Source: Daedaleopsis sinensis (taxonomy: Eukaryota; Basidiomycota; Agaricomycetes; Polyporales; Polyporaceae). Taken from it: a stretch of 64,000 bases of DNA. The notes below the pieces were generated by a model. That model searched no databases and had not been told where the DNA came from. It saw only the letters and a program-made list of their open reading frames with translations. A program made the translations under genes and the position numbers. Numbering within the stretch: the first letter of the stretch is position 1; every line of letters begins with the position of its first letter. The stretch lies in assembly GCA_033807695.1 (NCBI GenBank), contig CM066307.1, forward strand, positions 372,001 to 436,000, in the 5' to 3' direction. Positions 47,369 through 56,751 of the stretch are shown here, piece after piece.

Positions 47369-47796
47369 CAAGCGGCGCTAGAGCTAGGGCTGCTTTTGTA
47401 GTCCGATTACATAATTGAGTGGGCGGTACTATTTGTCTGGTATTTGTGCTCCATCTGATACTGTACATCATCATCATGGTGCGTATCAGTCTTTCCTATC
47501 TAGCCTGCGCCCAGTCGAAACATGCGCTCGAAGACAAACTTGATCACTTATATAATATAATATGTTGAGGATATCGATATCAGTGCCTCCAACAGGTCGC
47601 CTCGCGAGTCCTCGTCCTCACCCTCATCCGATCTTCTGAGGCCTCAAGTTCCCGACACTCTTCGGTATACTACTCCCAGCCGTCCAACCCCCTCGTCAGA
47701 AGTGCTTCAGGACAGCTTTGAAGTGAGTTATCGTAGCTTGAAGTGTATCACAGCTGGACTCACCATTATCTCATAGTAGTTGCCAGGTGTACCACG

Positions 47797-48222
47797 ATGG
47801 CCCAAGTGACATACCGATGCCCCCCATCTGCTGTCGAGGCTGTGGCGCAGCTCGTGTCGAACATATTCCCAACTCTCGACCCGGATGTTTTCCTGCACAA
47901 CGACATCATGCTTGGTCCACATAGACACCCATACAACAACGAAGTTGGTATGGAGTTCAGGAAGACGCACGCGTCGTTCATTGGTGACGTTCCATCATAT
48001 CTGGGCTACAGCATCATCATTCGCGTACCTTCCCTCGGATACCATGAGAGGTTCACCATCTACGTCTATGACCCCGCTGTCGACAACCGCGAGGTTAATC
48101 AAGAGGCTGTCAAGAGAGCCCTATGGTGTCTCCTCACCCGACCGGTGTCAGTGAGCATGATAAGCATCTACGTCACAAGGGACTATGCTGGTCGAGTCAC
48201 CGGCTATGATATCCGCAACTAG
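47797..48222 (+). CDS. Orphan gene X, most complete copy
   Basis: An uninterrupted frame of 141 aa starting MAQVTYRCPPSAVEAVAQLV. It contains the blocks FPTLDPDVFLHNDIM, IGDVPSYLGYSI, RFTIYVYDPAVDNREVNQEA and ends GRVTGYDIRN. I recognise no known family. There is no signal peptide or membrane segment, and the C-terminal half looks like alternating beta strands. Homologous pieces occur at about 50566-50631, 52845-52962 and 60260-60523. The shared protein-level blocks (for example GDVPSYLGY and IYVYDP) suggest past purifying selection. It sits tail to tail with the kinase of the same unit. A further upstream exon cannot be excluded. Confidence 0.55.
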   Translation: MAQVTYRCPPSAVEAVAQLVSNIFPTLDPDVFLHNDIMLGPHRHPYNNEVGMEFRKTHASFIGDVPSYLGYSIIIRVPSLGYHERFTIYVYDPAVDNREVNQEAVKRALWCLLTRPVSVSMISIYVTRDYAGRVTGYDIRN

Positions 48223-48320
48223 ATTGCAGGTCTACCGTCTGCGATCTCAATCTGATCGGTGTGAGTGGTAAATCCCTTCGCAAATCAGAGCTTAGCTGAT
48301 GCAGCTCCGATAGTCCATCC

Positions 48321-48347
48321 CTACTTACTGGCATTGCCAGTAAGTAG
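48321..48347. repeat. Perfect 13-bp inverted repeat with 1-nt spacer
   Basis: CTACTTACTGGCA is followed, after a single T, by its exact reverse complement TGCCAGTAAGTAG. In the next unit only the right arm survives (50713-50725). It lies 3' of gene X and could form a hairpin or cruciform, or act as a dimeric binding site or transcript-end structure. Confidence 0.75.
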
Positions 48348-48754
48348 TATTTGTGACTGCCAACTTATGCGAGTGTGTTGGGTCTGGACATGGTCTAGGC
48401 TCTATGTACGATGACTGAAAGGATCTGTTGTGTACGAGCGCACTATTGTAGTAGACCGAGATGGTGACAACTCGATCTACGGTGAACAACTTCTACCTCT
48501 TGTATATGTATCACCTCTTAGCATGATGCCCGCACAGTCGTGAATTGCTTCGCTCTCTCCGATCTGGTGAGGACTGAATATAGAGGCGCAAACTTGTGGC
48601 AGCCGAGTCAGCTGGGTTCATCATAATAGTGACTGTGCGCAGCAGGGCCTACTAGCCCGAACTCTACAAATCTGAGAGGGTAGTTTCCGCCGCTGCGCGC
48701 GAAGGGTGACAGACTCGCTGGACCAGACGGTGCACGGGGCACACCGACTCGACG

Positions 48755-49123
48755 ATGAGCTTTCTCCGCACAACGCTTTATCAAAATCGGCGAAAGCGTG
48801 GGTTCACGATCGCACGTACGATGGGTCTGGAGAAGTTCCTGAAGTACACTTCATCCGAAACACCCAGAGACGACTTTGAGGGCACCTTAAAAGACCTTGC
48901 TATCGCCTGCTGCACGATATCCCGCAACGCCTCGAGACCCGTCAGAGCATATGAGGAGCTCCGACCTGTATCCGATATACTGACGTCCGGGCCCACACCT
49001 GGCGGCGGGAGGCTCTACTTGGACGCCGAGCTCTGCGAGTCTGCGAAGCAGGCTAGAGACCTCCGTGACTTCGAACCTACTAGTAGTGTCCGCGTAATGC
49101 GGCTACCGTCGCGCAATTCATGA
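48755..49123 (+). CDS. Possible small orphan protein
   Basis: An open frame of 122 aa beginning MSFLRTTLYQNRRKRGFTIA and containing MGLEKFLKYTSSETPRDDFE. No family recognised and no clear counterpart seen in the neighbouring units. It may be a chance frame. Confidence 0.25.
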   Translation: MSFLRTTLYQNRRKRGFTIARTMGLEKFLKYTSSETPRDDFEGTLKDLAIACCTISRNASRPVRAYEELRPVSDILTSGPTPGGGRLYLDAELCESAKQARDLRDFEPTSSVRVMRLPSRNS

Positions 49124-49304
49124 TGTAGCCTTCTTCGGTCGCACATGAAGTTAATGGTACGGAGTTCACCCGGATGCTGACATAGGGAGATATTGTTCAA
49201 CTTCCTAGCTATGCCCGGGACCTCCGACTCACAGGCTACGCTAGCTATAATTCCCGGTCAGACTTGGTATGCAAGCAACGTGAACGACGTACGACGTACA
49301 GATG

Positions 49305-50431
49305 TCAAGCTCGGCGTCGTCTATCGGTGAAGAACCCGGTGACGCGCTCAAAGGCGCGTGTACAAGCATCCCATCGATGCGCGAGCCATCGTATCACACC
49401 GAGCACCTGCCGTGCCCTCCGCGCAGTCGGGCGGCAGTGGCAGACCCCGGTGCAGCCCTTTTCTTTCCCAATCAGCCACTGCACATACCAAGTGCAAATT
49501 CTGGGCGGCGGGGGGCTTGTGGAAAGTCTATACATGTGCTGAAGTTACGTTATCGAGTCAACGTAAACTCCCATGTGTGTGGAAGAGGTGAGCATCGTAC
49601 CGTTAGAAACCACTGGAGAGTTTCTCCCAAGCACAGCACATCCCACGCGTATGGGTCAAGCTGCGGAATGTGGTATCTTCTGCTGAGGGTAAGATGGCTC
49701 AGGTCTACTGCAGGCTGCTGGCCGGGACCCAGTGCAAAACGGCGGGAGAGACCGAGATCGATGATGTATATCTTGCCGAGCTCGAGCTGCGGGTGGTATT
49801 TGACCGCCGTCTCACGGGCTACAATAGTGTTATCGAGCACGAGATCCTACGAAATGCACACGCGTTAGGCAAGATGCTTCGGCGTAGTAAAAAGCAGAAA
49901 GGATACATGCCATATGAGCGATATGATGCTTGTGCAGATATTCGATGCCCTGCGTGTGACTGAGATGAGAGGATACTAAACCCGATATGAGTAGGTACCC
50001 TACCTCGACAATCTGGTAAAAATCATCCAGAGTCTCGCAAAGACGCCAAGACATGCGAGTCCGATATGTACTCTCACCAGCTGGCATGATCAAGAACGGC
50101 TCATCGCATTGGACGATTTCGACGGGAAGTGTGTGGTTTGGGGATGATAGATCGGTTTTGAGGAGATACTCGTAGATCTCAATTTCCGGGGAGTTGGGCC
50201 GAGCGATCTTTACTGCCCATGGAGCTCTGTCAGGTCCTGGTTGAGTCCTCCATACGTAGAGCTGAAGAGCGGTAGTCAGTCGCGAGTTACAATCTAAGCT
50301 TCCCAGCTGAATGAGCGACAAACGGGCTTCAGCGTGTACGGGAGTTCGTCAATTCCTCTGCGTCGTAGTTCTGGATGTTCCAGTAGCCATGAAGGTGGAT
50401 AAAGAAAATCCCGAGTTTCCGAGCTACCCAT
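49305..50431 (-). CDS. Protein-kinase-like gene, copy B
   Basis: It starts MGSSETRDFLYPPSWLLEHP at 50431 and ends FFTDRRRRA at 49305. It shares the copy A architecture: APWAVKIARPN, EIEIYEYLLK, HTLPVEIVQCDEPFLIMPAG, GIEYLHKHHIAHM, catalytic loop HMDLVLDN formed across a GC-AG intron, and AWDVLCLGETLQWFL. The magnesium-binding motif is DLG instead of DFG (YIIDLGLSRRF), the one clear departure from copies A and C. The last exon encodes CTWYVQWLIGKEKGCTGVCH and a basic C-terminus. It may be active or a pseudokinase; sequence alone does not decide. Confidence 0.72.
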
Positions 50432-50565
50432 GTAAGCAAGTATGTGCTGGCAGGAGGTGAAATGGTGCAAGCGCTACTGAGCTACTGCGGCCCGGCCGGT
50501 ATCAGTGGCGTGTGACATACTCGTTGCGACTGAACATACCCTCCGGATCCTCCTCCTCCTCAACG

Positions 50566-50631
50566 GGCATGATAAGCATTCATGTCACAACGGACGCAGC
50601 TGGCCGGGTCGGTTATGAAATCCGCAACTAG
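50566..50631 (+). pseudogene. 3' stub of gene X (unit 2)
   Basis: About 20 codons match the C-terminus of the complete copy (GMISIHVTTDAAGRVGYEIRN then stop, against SMISIYVTRDYAGRVTGYDIRN). The rest of the gene is missing. Confidence 0.75.
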
Positions 50632-51184
50632 ATTGTGTGATTCAGGGTGAGTGAAGAATCGTATCTCAAATCGGAGCTTATGCGACCCTCCTACATCACC
50701 ACTCATTGCCATTGCCAGTAAGTAGTATATGGCCGTGTGCCGACGGAGAAATACGAGCGTTTTGGGTTAGGACGTGGTGGAGGTTGTACGAAGATTCGAA
50801 GCATCCATTGTACAAGCGTACTGGTAGACGCGAGATTGCGACAACATTGACCAACTCGAACTACCGTGACAGCTCGCTTAAAGTGTCTTGCCAAGGACCA
50901 CAGGGCACTGTACGACGAGCTCGAGGCTTTTGGAGATTAGTACTGTCCTACATTGCATCCGGTGCCGCACACGCATGTTCGAGCTGTCCGGGTTAATCGG
51001 GCGGCAGTCGCGCAATTATGTGGCCTTCTGCGCTCGCACATGCAGGCAGTTCGCGCGAGGGCAGAGAGATGGAGGTACAGTGATTTGCCGAGCAAACTAT
51101 GCCCGTGATCTCTTCGCTATGGTTGCTGTTCAGTCAGCCTTCAAGACCTGCACCCAACGTTAACGACAAGTATACGTACGTGTA

Positions 51185-52302
51185 TTAGGCTCGGCGTCGT
51201 CTGTCGGTGAAGAACCCAATGACACGTTCAAAGGCGCGTGCGCAAGCATCCCATCGATGCACGAACCATCGGATCACAGCAAGCACCTGCCGTGCCCTCC
51301 GCGCAGACGGGCGGCAGTGGCAGACCCCCGTGCAGCCCCGCTCTTTGCCAATCAGCCACTGCACATACCAAGTGCAGACTCTGGGCGGCGGCCTTCTACT
51401 AACAGTATACATGTACTGGATGATGTCAACAATTCAACTCGTATATAAAGGAGGTAAGCTTCGTACCGTCAGAAATCGCTCGAGAGTTTCTCCCATGCAC
51501 AACACGTCCCAGGCATACGGGTCGAGCTTTGGGACGCCATGTCTTCGGCTGAGGGTCAAATGGCCTAAGTCTACTGCAGGTTGTTGACCGGGACCCAGCG
51601 CAAAGCGGCGGGCGAGGCCGAAGTCGATGATGTATATCTTGCCGAGCTCGAGCTGCGGGTGATATTTGACCGCTGTCTCACGAGCTACAATTGTGTTATC
51701 GAGCACAAAATCCTACAAGCATGCACGCATGTTAGGTTAGCAGGATGCTTCTTCGCAGTACAAAACAGAAAGAGGACATGCCATATGAGCGATGTGATGC
51801 CGATGCAGATATTCGATGCCCTGTGTGCAGCAGAGATGAGAGGACACTGGCTACAACATATATGGACGCCATACCTCAACAATCTGGTAAAAATCATCCA
51901 AAGTCTCGCAAAGCCGCCAGGACATGCGGGTCCAGTATGTAGTTTCACCGGCGGGCATGATCAAGAACGGTTCATCACATTGGATGATATCGACGGGAAG
52001 TGTGTGATTTGGGGAAGACAGATCGTTCTTGAGGAGGTACTCGTAGATCTCAACTTCGGCGGAGTTAGGTCGAACAATCTTCACTGCCCACGGAGCTCTG
52101 TCTAGCTGTGGGTGAGTCTTCCATACGTAAAGCTGAAGAGCAGTAATTAGTCGCGATATACAGCTTAAGATTGTCAGCTGAGTGAGCGACAAACAGGCTT
52201 AAGCGTGTACGGGAGGTCGTCGATTCCTCTGCGACGTAATTCTGGATGTTCAAATATCCATGAGGGTGGATGAAGAAAGTCCCGAGTTTCCGAGCTACCC
52301 AT
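51185..52302 (-). CDS. Protein-kinase-like gene, copy C
   Basis: It starts MGSSETRDFLHPPSWIFEHP at 52302 and ends FFTDRRRRA at 51185. It shows APWAVKIVRPN, EVEIYEYLLK, HTLPVDIIQCDEPFLIMPAG, catalytic loop HMDFVLDN across a GC-AG intron, DFG in YIIDFGLARRF, and GPGQQPAVDLGHLTLSRR. Intron positions appear the same as in copies A and B. It looks complete. Confidence 0.72.
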
Positions 52303-52844
52303 TTAACTACGTGTTGGCAGGAAGGAGAATACAAGCGCTTGATCATGGCCGCTTCTGCGTTTCTGTAGCCGGATTACATAAGGCCGCTAAGTGGGAGGAG
52401 GCCACGGTGCGTGAGTTCATATTTGTCTGGTATTTGCGCCGCTACATCCGATACTAATGATGCCACACGGTACCTGCCTCAACCGTATCAGTCTTTCCTA
52501 TCTGGCCTGCGCCCAGGTGAGACACCAATGAAGAATCCTTGAAAGGACTGCGGCATTGAGTAACTACTTGCTCAATTCACTTATATGATGTGATGGAGTC
52601 AGGGATACTAGTACTGGCAGTGACGGTCACTGAATTCCGCCGACAGGTCTCCTCCTCTCCCTATCTTACTAGCTGGCCTACTTCTTGTTGGCACTATTCA
52701 ACGGCATACTACTCCGAGGAGTCGTCCGAACTCCACACCTCAGAAGTGCCTTGGCAGGAGTGAGTTATAGTAGTTTGAGGTATACTGCAGCTGAACTCAT
52801 CACGACCGAATCTTAGTAGTAGTTGCCTCCGAATCAACTTGACG

Positions 52845-52962
52845 ATGGCCGAGAGATACCGATGCCCCCCATCTGTTGTCGAGGCTGTACAACAGCTTGT
52901 AGACGCAAATTTCCCAACTCTCAACCCAAATGTTTTCCTGCACAACGACATAATGCCTGCCC
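52845..52962 (+). pseudogene. 5' half of gene X (unit 3), cut by the Plavaka insertion
   Basis: It begins MAERYRCPPSVVEAVQQLVD and matches the complete copy up to FLHNDIM, then runs into the transposon terminus at 52963. The remainder resumes at 60260 beyond the element. Confidence 0.8.
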
Positions 52963-52991
52963 CATCTGCAAAATCCCCCCGGGCAGATGAG
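52963..52991 (+). repeat. Left terminal inverted repeat of the Plavaka element
   Basis: 29 bp, identical to the reverse complement of the right end. It is itself nearly self-complementary: CATCTGC at its outer edge pairs with GCAGATG near its inner edge. Confidence 0.9.
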
Positions 52992-53144
52992 TGCTACATT
53001 AGAGCTCATGCAAGCAAATCTCAGCCTACACGCTATTTATCCACTAACCTACGGCTCTCGCTCACTCGCGCGCAGATAATCTGACTACCGGAAGAATACG
53101 TGAGATAACCTGTAGTTTGATGTACTACGTGAGATGCATTACAA

Positions 53145-56100
53145 CTATATAAGTGTCATAAACATATGCATGTCGCTATATGGGCTGACGAAGAAGCTGT
53201 CGCACTGGTCAAGAACGTTGCTGCTTGTCCAGTCGCGGGGAACAACTGCGGGGAACTCGGGATACAAATGACATGAACGGCGTATGTGGCGGATTTCAAT
53301 AACACTTGCGAGCCGTTCGGAATTTGGGCCCCGGCACCGCGAAATCTTGTACAACCCGTGGACCGGGTGTGGCTGCGTGAACGCAGTGAACCACTCCACA
53401 TACGCGAGGTATCCGGGTGGAATGAGACCTCGAAACAGCATGTCTTGACGGCCTTTCTTGGGAAAAGGGATCTTGAAGATCAACCGGATACGCCCAACGC
53501 GATAGCCTGATTAGAAATTTGACATTCAATGTGCTCGCACATAGTAGACAGGTCATTAAGTACATACCGTGTACTCCTGTCTCGTTTCCGGTGCCTTCGT
53601 TGACCAGAACGGTGTCGAATCGGGCAGGGACTACACGGCCTTGCTTGTCCATCCGTGCAGGCCTGGCATATGCGACATCGCGAGCATCGTCCATAACACC
53701 GAGTTGTTGCGCATCTTCGAGAACGAACTTGATCTTGTGGAACACCGGCATGGTCCGGAAGGGGATACACAGCCCTTCCGCAGCGCGTTCGACTTCAGCA
53801 TCCGTGTACTCCGAATGGCGGTAGCGAACAACGAAGCGGGCTAGTGCATCACGGAGAAACTGAGCGCCGTAGTCGTTAGCAGCAGTGTCGAAGGAGACCG
53901 CTTTGACAGATGGGTACTTGGCCATGTGAGTTCGCGTGAGACGGAGAGTTTGAAGGTTGGGAGCATGAGAGTCGCGAAGAGAGCGCGGTACTTGGTCGAG
54001 GTCTTGCGCACCAGAGGTTTGACGGAGGCGCCAGGTGATATGGATGTCATGCCGGAGTATCTTCTCTCGACGCTCCAGCCAGAGCGTCATTTGGGGAAAC
54101 TCGTCCTTCTTGTTTGTAGCGCGGTAGGCGTCCTTGGCAAAGTCTATATGAAGACGCTCGGTATATTGCGTGTCATAGTTGTCCGTGGTGCCAAAAAGAG
54201 TGATTGAGAGGGGGTAGTGATCGAAGGAATGTAGTTTCGGAAGGCGGAAATGAATTCTAATGCCGAGTTGTTGAAAGATTTCCTTGTTCGCATGAAATCG
54301 TTTGAGAGCGTCGCCAAGGAGATGAAGAGTCTCAGTGGTATGAGCAGGGTATTGTGAGAAGTAGAGGAAGTCGAGGAGACCACGAACAGCACGGAGAAGG
54401 CGGACAGGTGAAAGGCCGTCAGGGAGTCGAAGGCCAATGATCAAACCGAGTAGATAGCGACACATGTCTGCATGCTCTTTGCCGGTGACTCGTTGAAGCT
54501 TTGTGATGCCCTTGAGGAACAAGCGGATGTTGTGATTCGGAGGGAATCGTCTAGCCCGAGCGTCGAGTTCCTCGGGTCCATACGCAAGCGGGCTCTTCAG
54601 CCATTCGATGAGATGCTTGACCACCCCCTGATAGAGTTGATGGAGAATATCGGGAGTGATAGAGCGGTAGATGTCGACAAATGGGAGGTCGATCCAGTAA
54701 GGGTTATATATTGGTTTGACCCTAGCAGCTTTGCACGCTCGCGCGAACTTCAGTGGGTCGTCGTCAGCGAGCTTGAGCGCTTCGAGGACGCGACCGAGGT
54801 CACGGAGTGGGCGTTCAGGATCAAACTCGTTCCCGACATCGTTGCGGGCGATTGGACACTTTGGACACTCGCCATTCTTGCAACCGGCTGCGAGAATCTG
54901 TTCGAGATAGTCGCCAACATGGATCGCGAAGATCGGATGCCCTCGACGAAGTACACCGTCACCACTCGCGATCTCGATGCCTTGAATTCCGGCTTGTCGA
55001 AGAGGGGCGAGAACGAAGCTCAGGACTCCGTGGTAGAGGTTTGCAAGCATACGGCGGCGAGAGGTGACACTGGTGATGTGTTCGAGACATGTGGTGGGGA
55101 TGTAGGCGAGGAGGATGTGTCCTCGACGAGACGGCTTGCGCCGCACTTCTTTCGGGAGGTTGCCGATCGTAAGGTAGACTGGATAAGCGGTCTTGCTACC
55201 AAATAGCGTGAGCTGGGTCTTGTCAGAAGATATGATAACAGGGATAATAGTTGCACCCGGACAGAGCCTCTCGACCTGTTTCTGCATCCAATATGCTTAA
55301 GATCCTTTGTAAGCGGTAAGAATGGGGTGAAGTGGAGCTCACCTGCGTGTACCACCACCAATCTCCGGTGTGCATGTCAAAATATACTCGCATTTTATGG
55401 TCGGGGTCAGCGTAATGTCTTTCCGGCTCAAAGACGAGAATACCCGCAAAGTCTGGATCACCGAACAAGGCACGAATGCATGCAATGATGTCACGGAAGA
55501 AGAACTCGTAGCCTTCGTCACCGATCACAATTTCATGTCGAACGAAACGAGGACGCACAGAGGGGATGTCGCGGTCAATGATCGCATTGAGCTCAAGAGA
55601 TGTGCGATACGAAAGTCCTAAGGACTCTACAAGCTGTTGGCGAATGAGAATATGTCCTATCGCCACCGATACACAAAGGAGACGCACCCCAGGTATGCTT
55701 AGCAATTCCGTGACGGCAGTGGATCCAGGCCCTCGCATCTTGGCCCATCTAGCTATATCCCAATCCATTCGGGAAATGAAGGGGGCGTACGGATTGTCTG
55801 AGTGCTCGTGCATACTGAAGGACGTCTGGTAGCTTTGATTTGATGAATGAGCTGTTCGGGTGTTGTTTAGAGGGGCCCCTGCAAGACCGCCTGGATAGTG
55901 AACGACGTGCGTCTTGAGGCGTAGACGAGCCTCGGCTTGCTGGCGCAGCTGAGTGTTGAGCAGGAACCCGTCTGCTTCTGGTTCCTGCTCGTTTCTCGGC
56001 ACGCTAGAGTCAGCCGCAGGCTCCTGATGAGATGCTGGTAGTGGTGGTTCCCATCCTGTCGCGTCGTCATCCTCAGACCGGTAACCTTCTCCATCCTCCG

Positions 56101-56440
56101 GTTCTTCGTCAGATCCCCACCTACTACCATCCTCCTCCCCATTGCCTTCCCGGAGTTCCTCCTCTGCCGAGCTGTCGTATTCATCGTAATCGTCGAAGTC
56201 TGCCGGAAAGTACTCGCCAAAGTAGTCACCAGCAAAGTCGTTCGCAGGAGACACTGGCTCAGCACGGGGTGACGACTGTGGCTCTGGGGCTACAGAGACC
56301 GGCGAGGGGGGTGGCGAGCGATACTGTTCCTGAGCTCTGCGAACAGCAACACAGCGGGGGTCTCTGGCGAGGCGTAGATGGATAATCAAGCCTGAGAGGG
56401 AGAATGAGCCGCCGCATCCATCACAGAGTGCGGATGCCAT
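53145..56440 (-). CDS. Plavaka transposase
   Basis: Three exons (56440-55343, 55281-53568, 53506-53145) join in phase to 1057 aa without internal stops. The N-terminus has a C2HC zinc-finger-like pattern (CDGCGGSFSLSGLIIHL, then DPRC, residues 6-30), followed by an acidic, disordered stretch. The core contains Plavaka-type blocks: PYAPFISRMDWDIARWAKM, YTQKQVERLCPGATIIPVII, SSDKTQLTLFGSKTAYPVYL, LYHGVLSFVLAPLRQAGIQG, GDYLEQILAAGCKNGECPKC, DIYRSITPDILHQLYQGVVK, DNYDTQYTERLHIDFAKDAY. The C-terminus has LAYVEWFTAF. An RNase H-fold DDE catalytic core is expected for this family. The intact frame suggests the element may be autonomous. Confidence 0.88.
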
Positions 56441-56751
56441 TAGTCGCAAGCTGAAGTTGGCTGATCGGTAGTTGCTAGCCAGTACGAGCTGAGTCAGAGT
56501 GTTCGCCCAGTGAGCCCAGCACGGACAGAGCGTAGAGTCGCGAGTGTATGCAGAGGCAGAAGAACGTTCGGAACCGGTGAAGTTAGGTATCCGAAAACAC
56601 ACTTAGTACCTCCAAATTGGGAGAGCATGGGCAACAGGGCGTTGCTAAGCGCCACGTCAACCATTCTCTCCCTCCTCCCATTACCTGTATCGTTCAACTT
56701 ACTCTAACCATCCCTCTCCCATAATCAAACTTAATTCCTCTGCAGACGTCG

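Noticed and set aside
54472..55206. 244-codon + strand ORF inside the Plavaka transposase
   Set aside because: Antisense shadow of the transposase exon 2 with no resemblance to a known protein.
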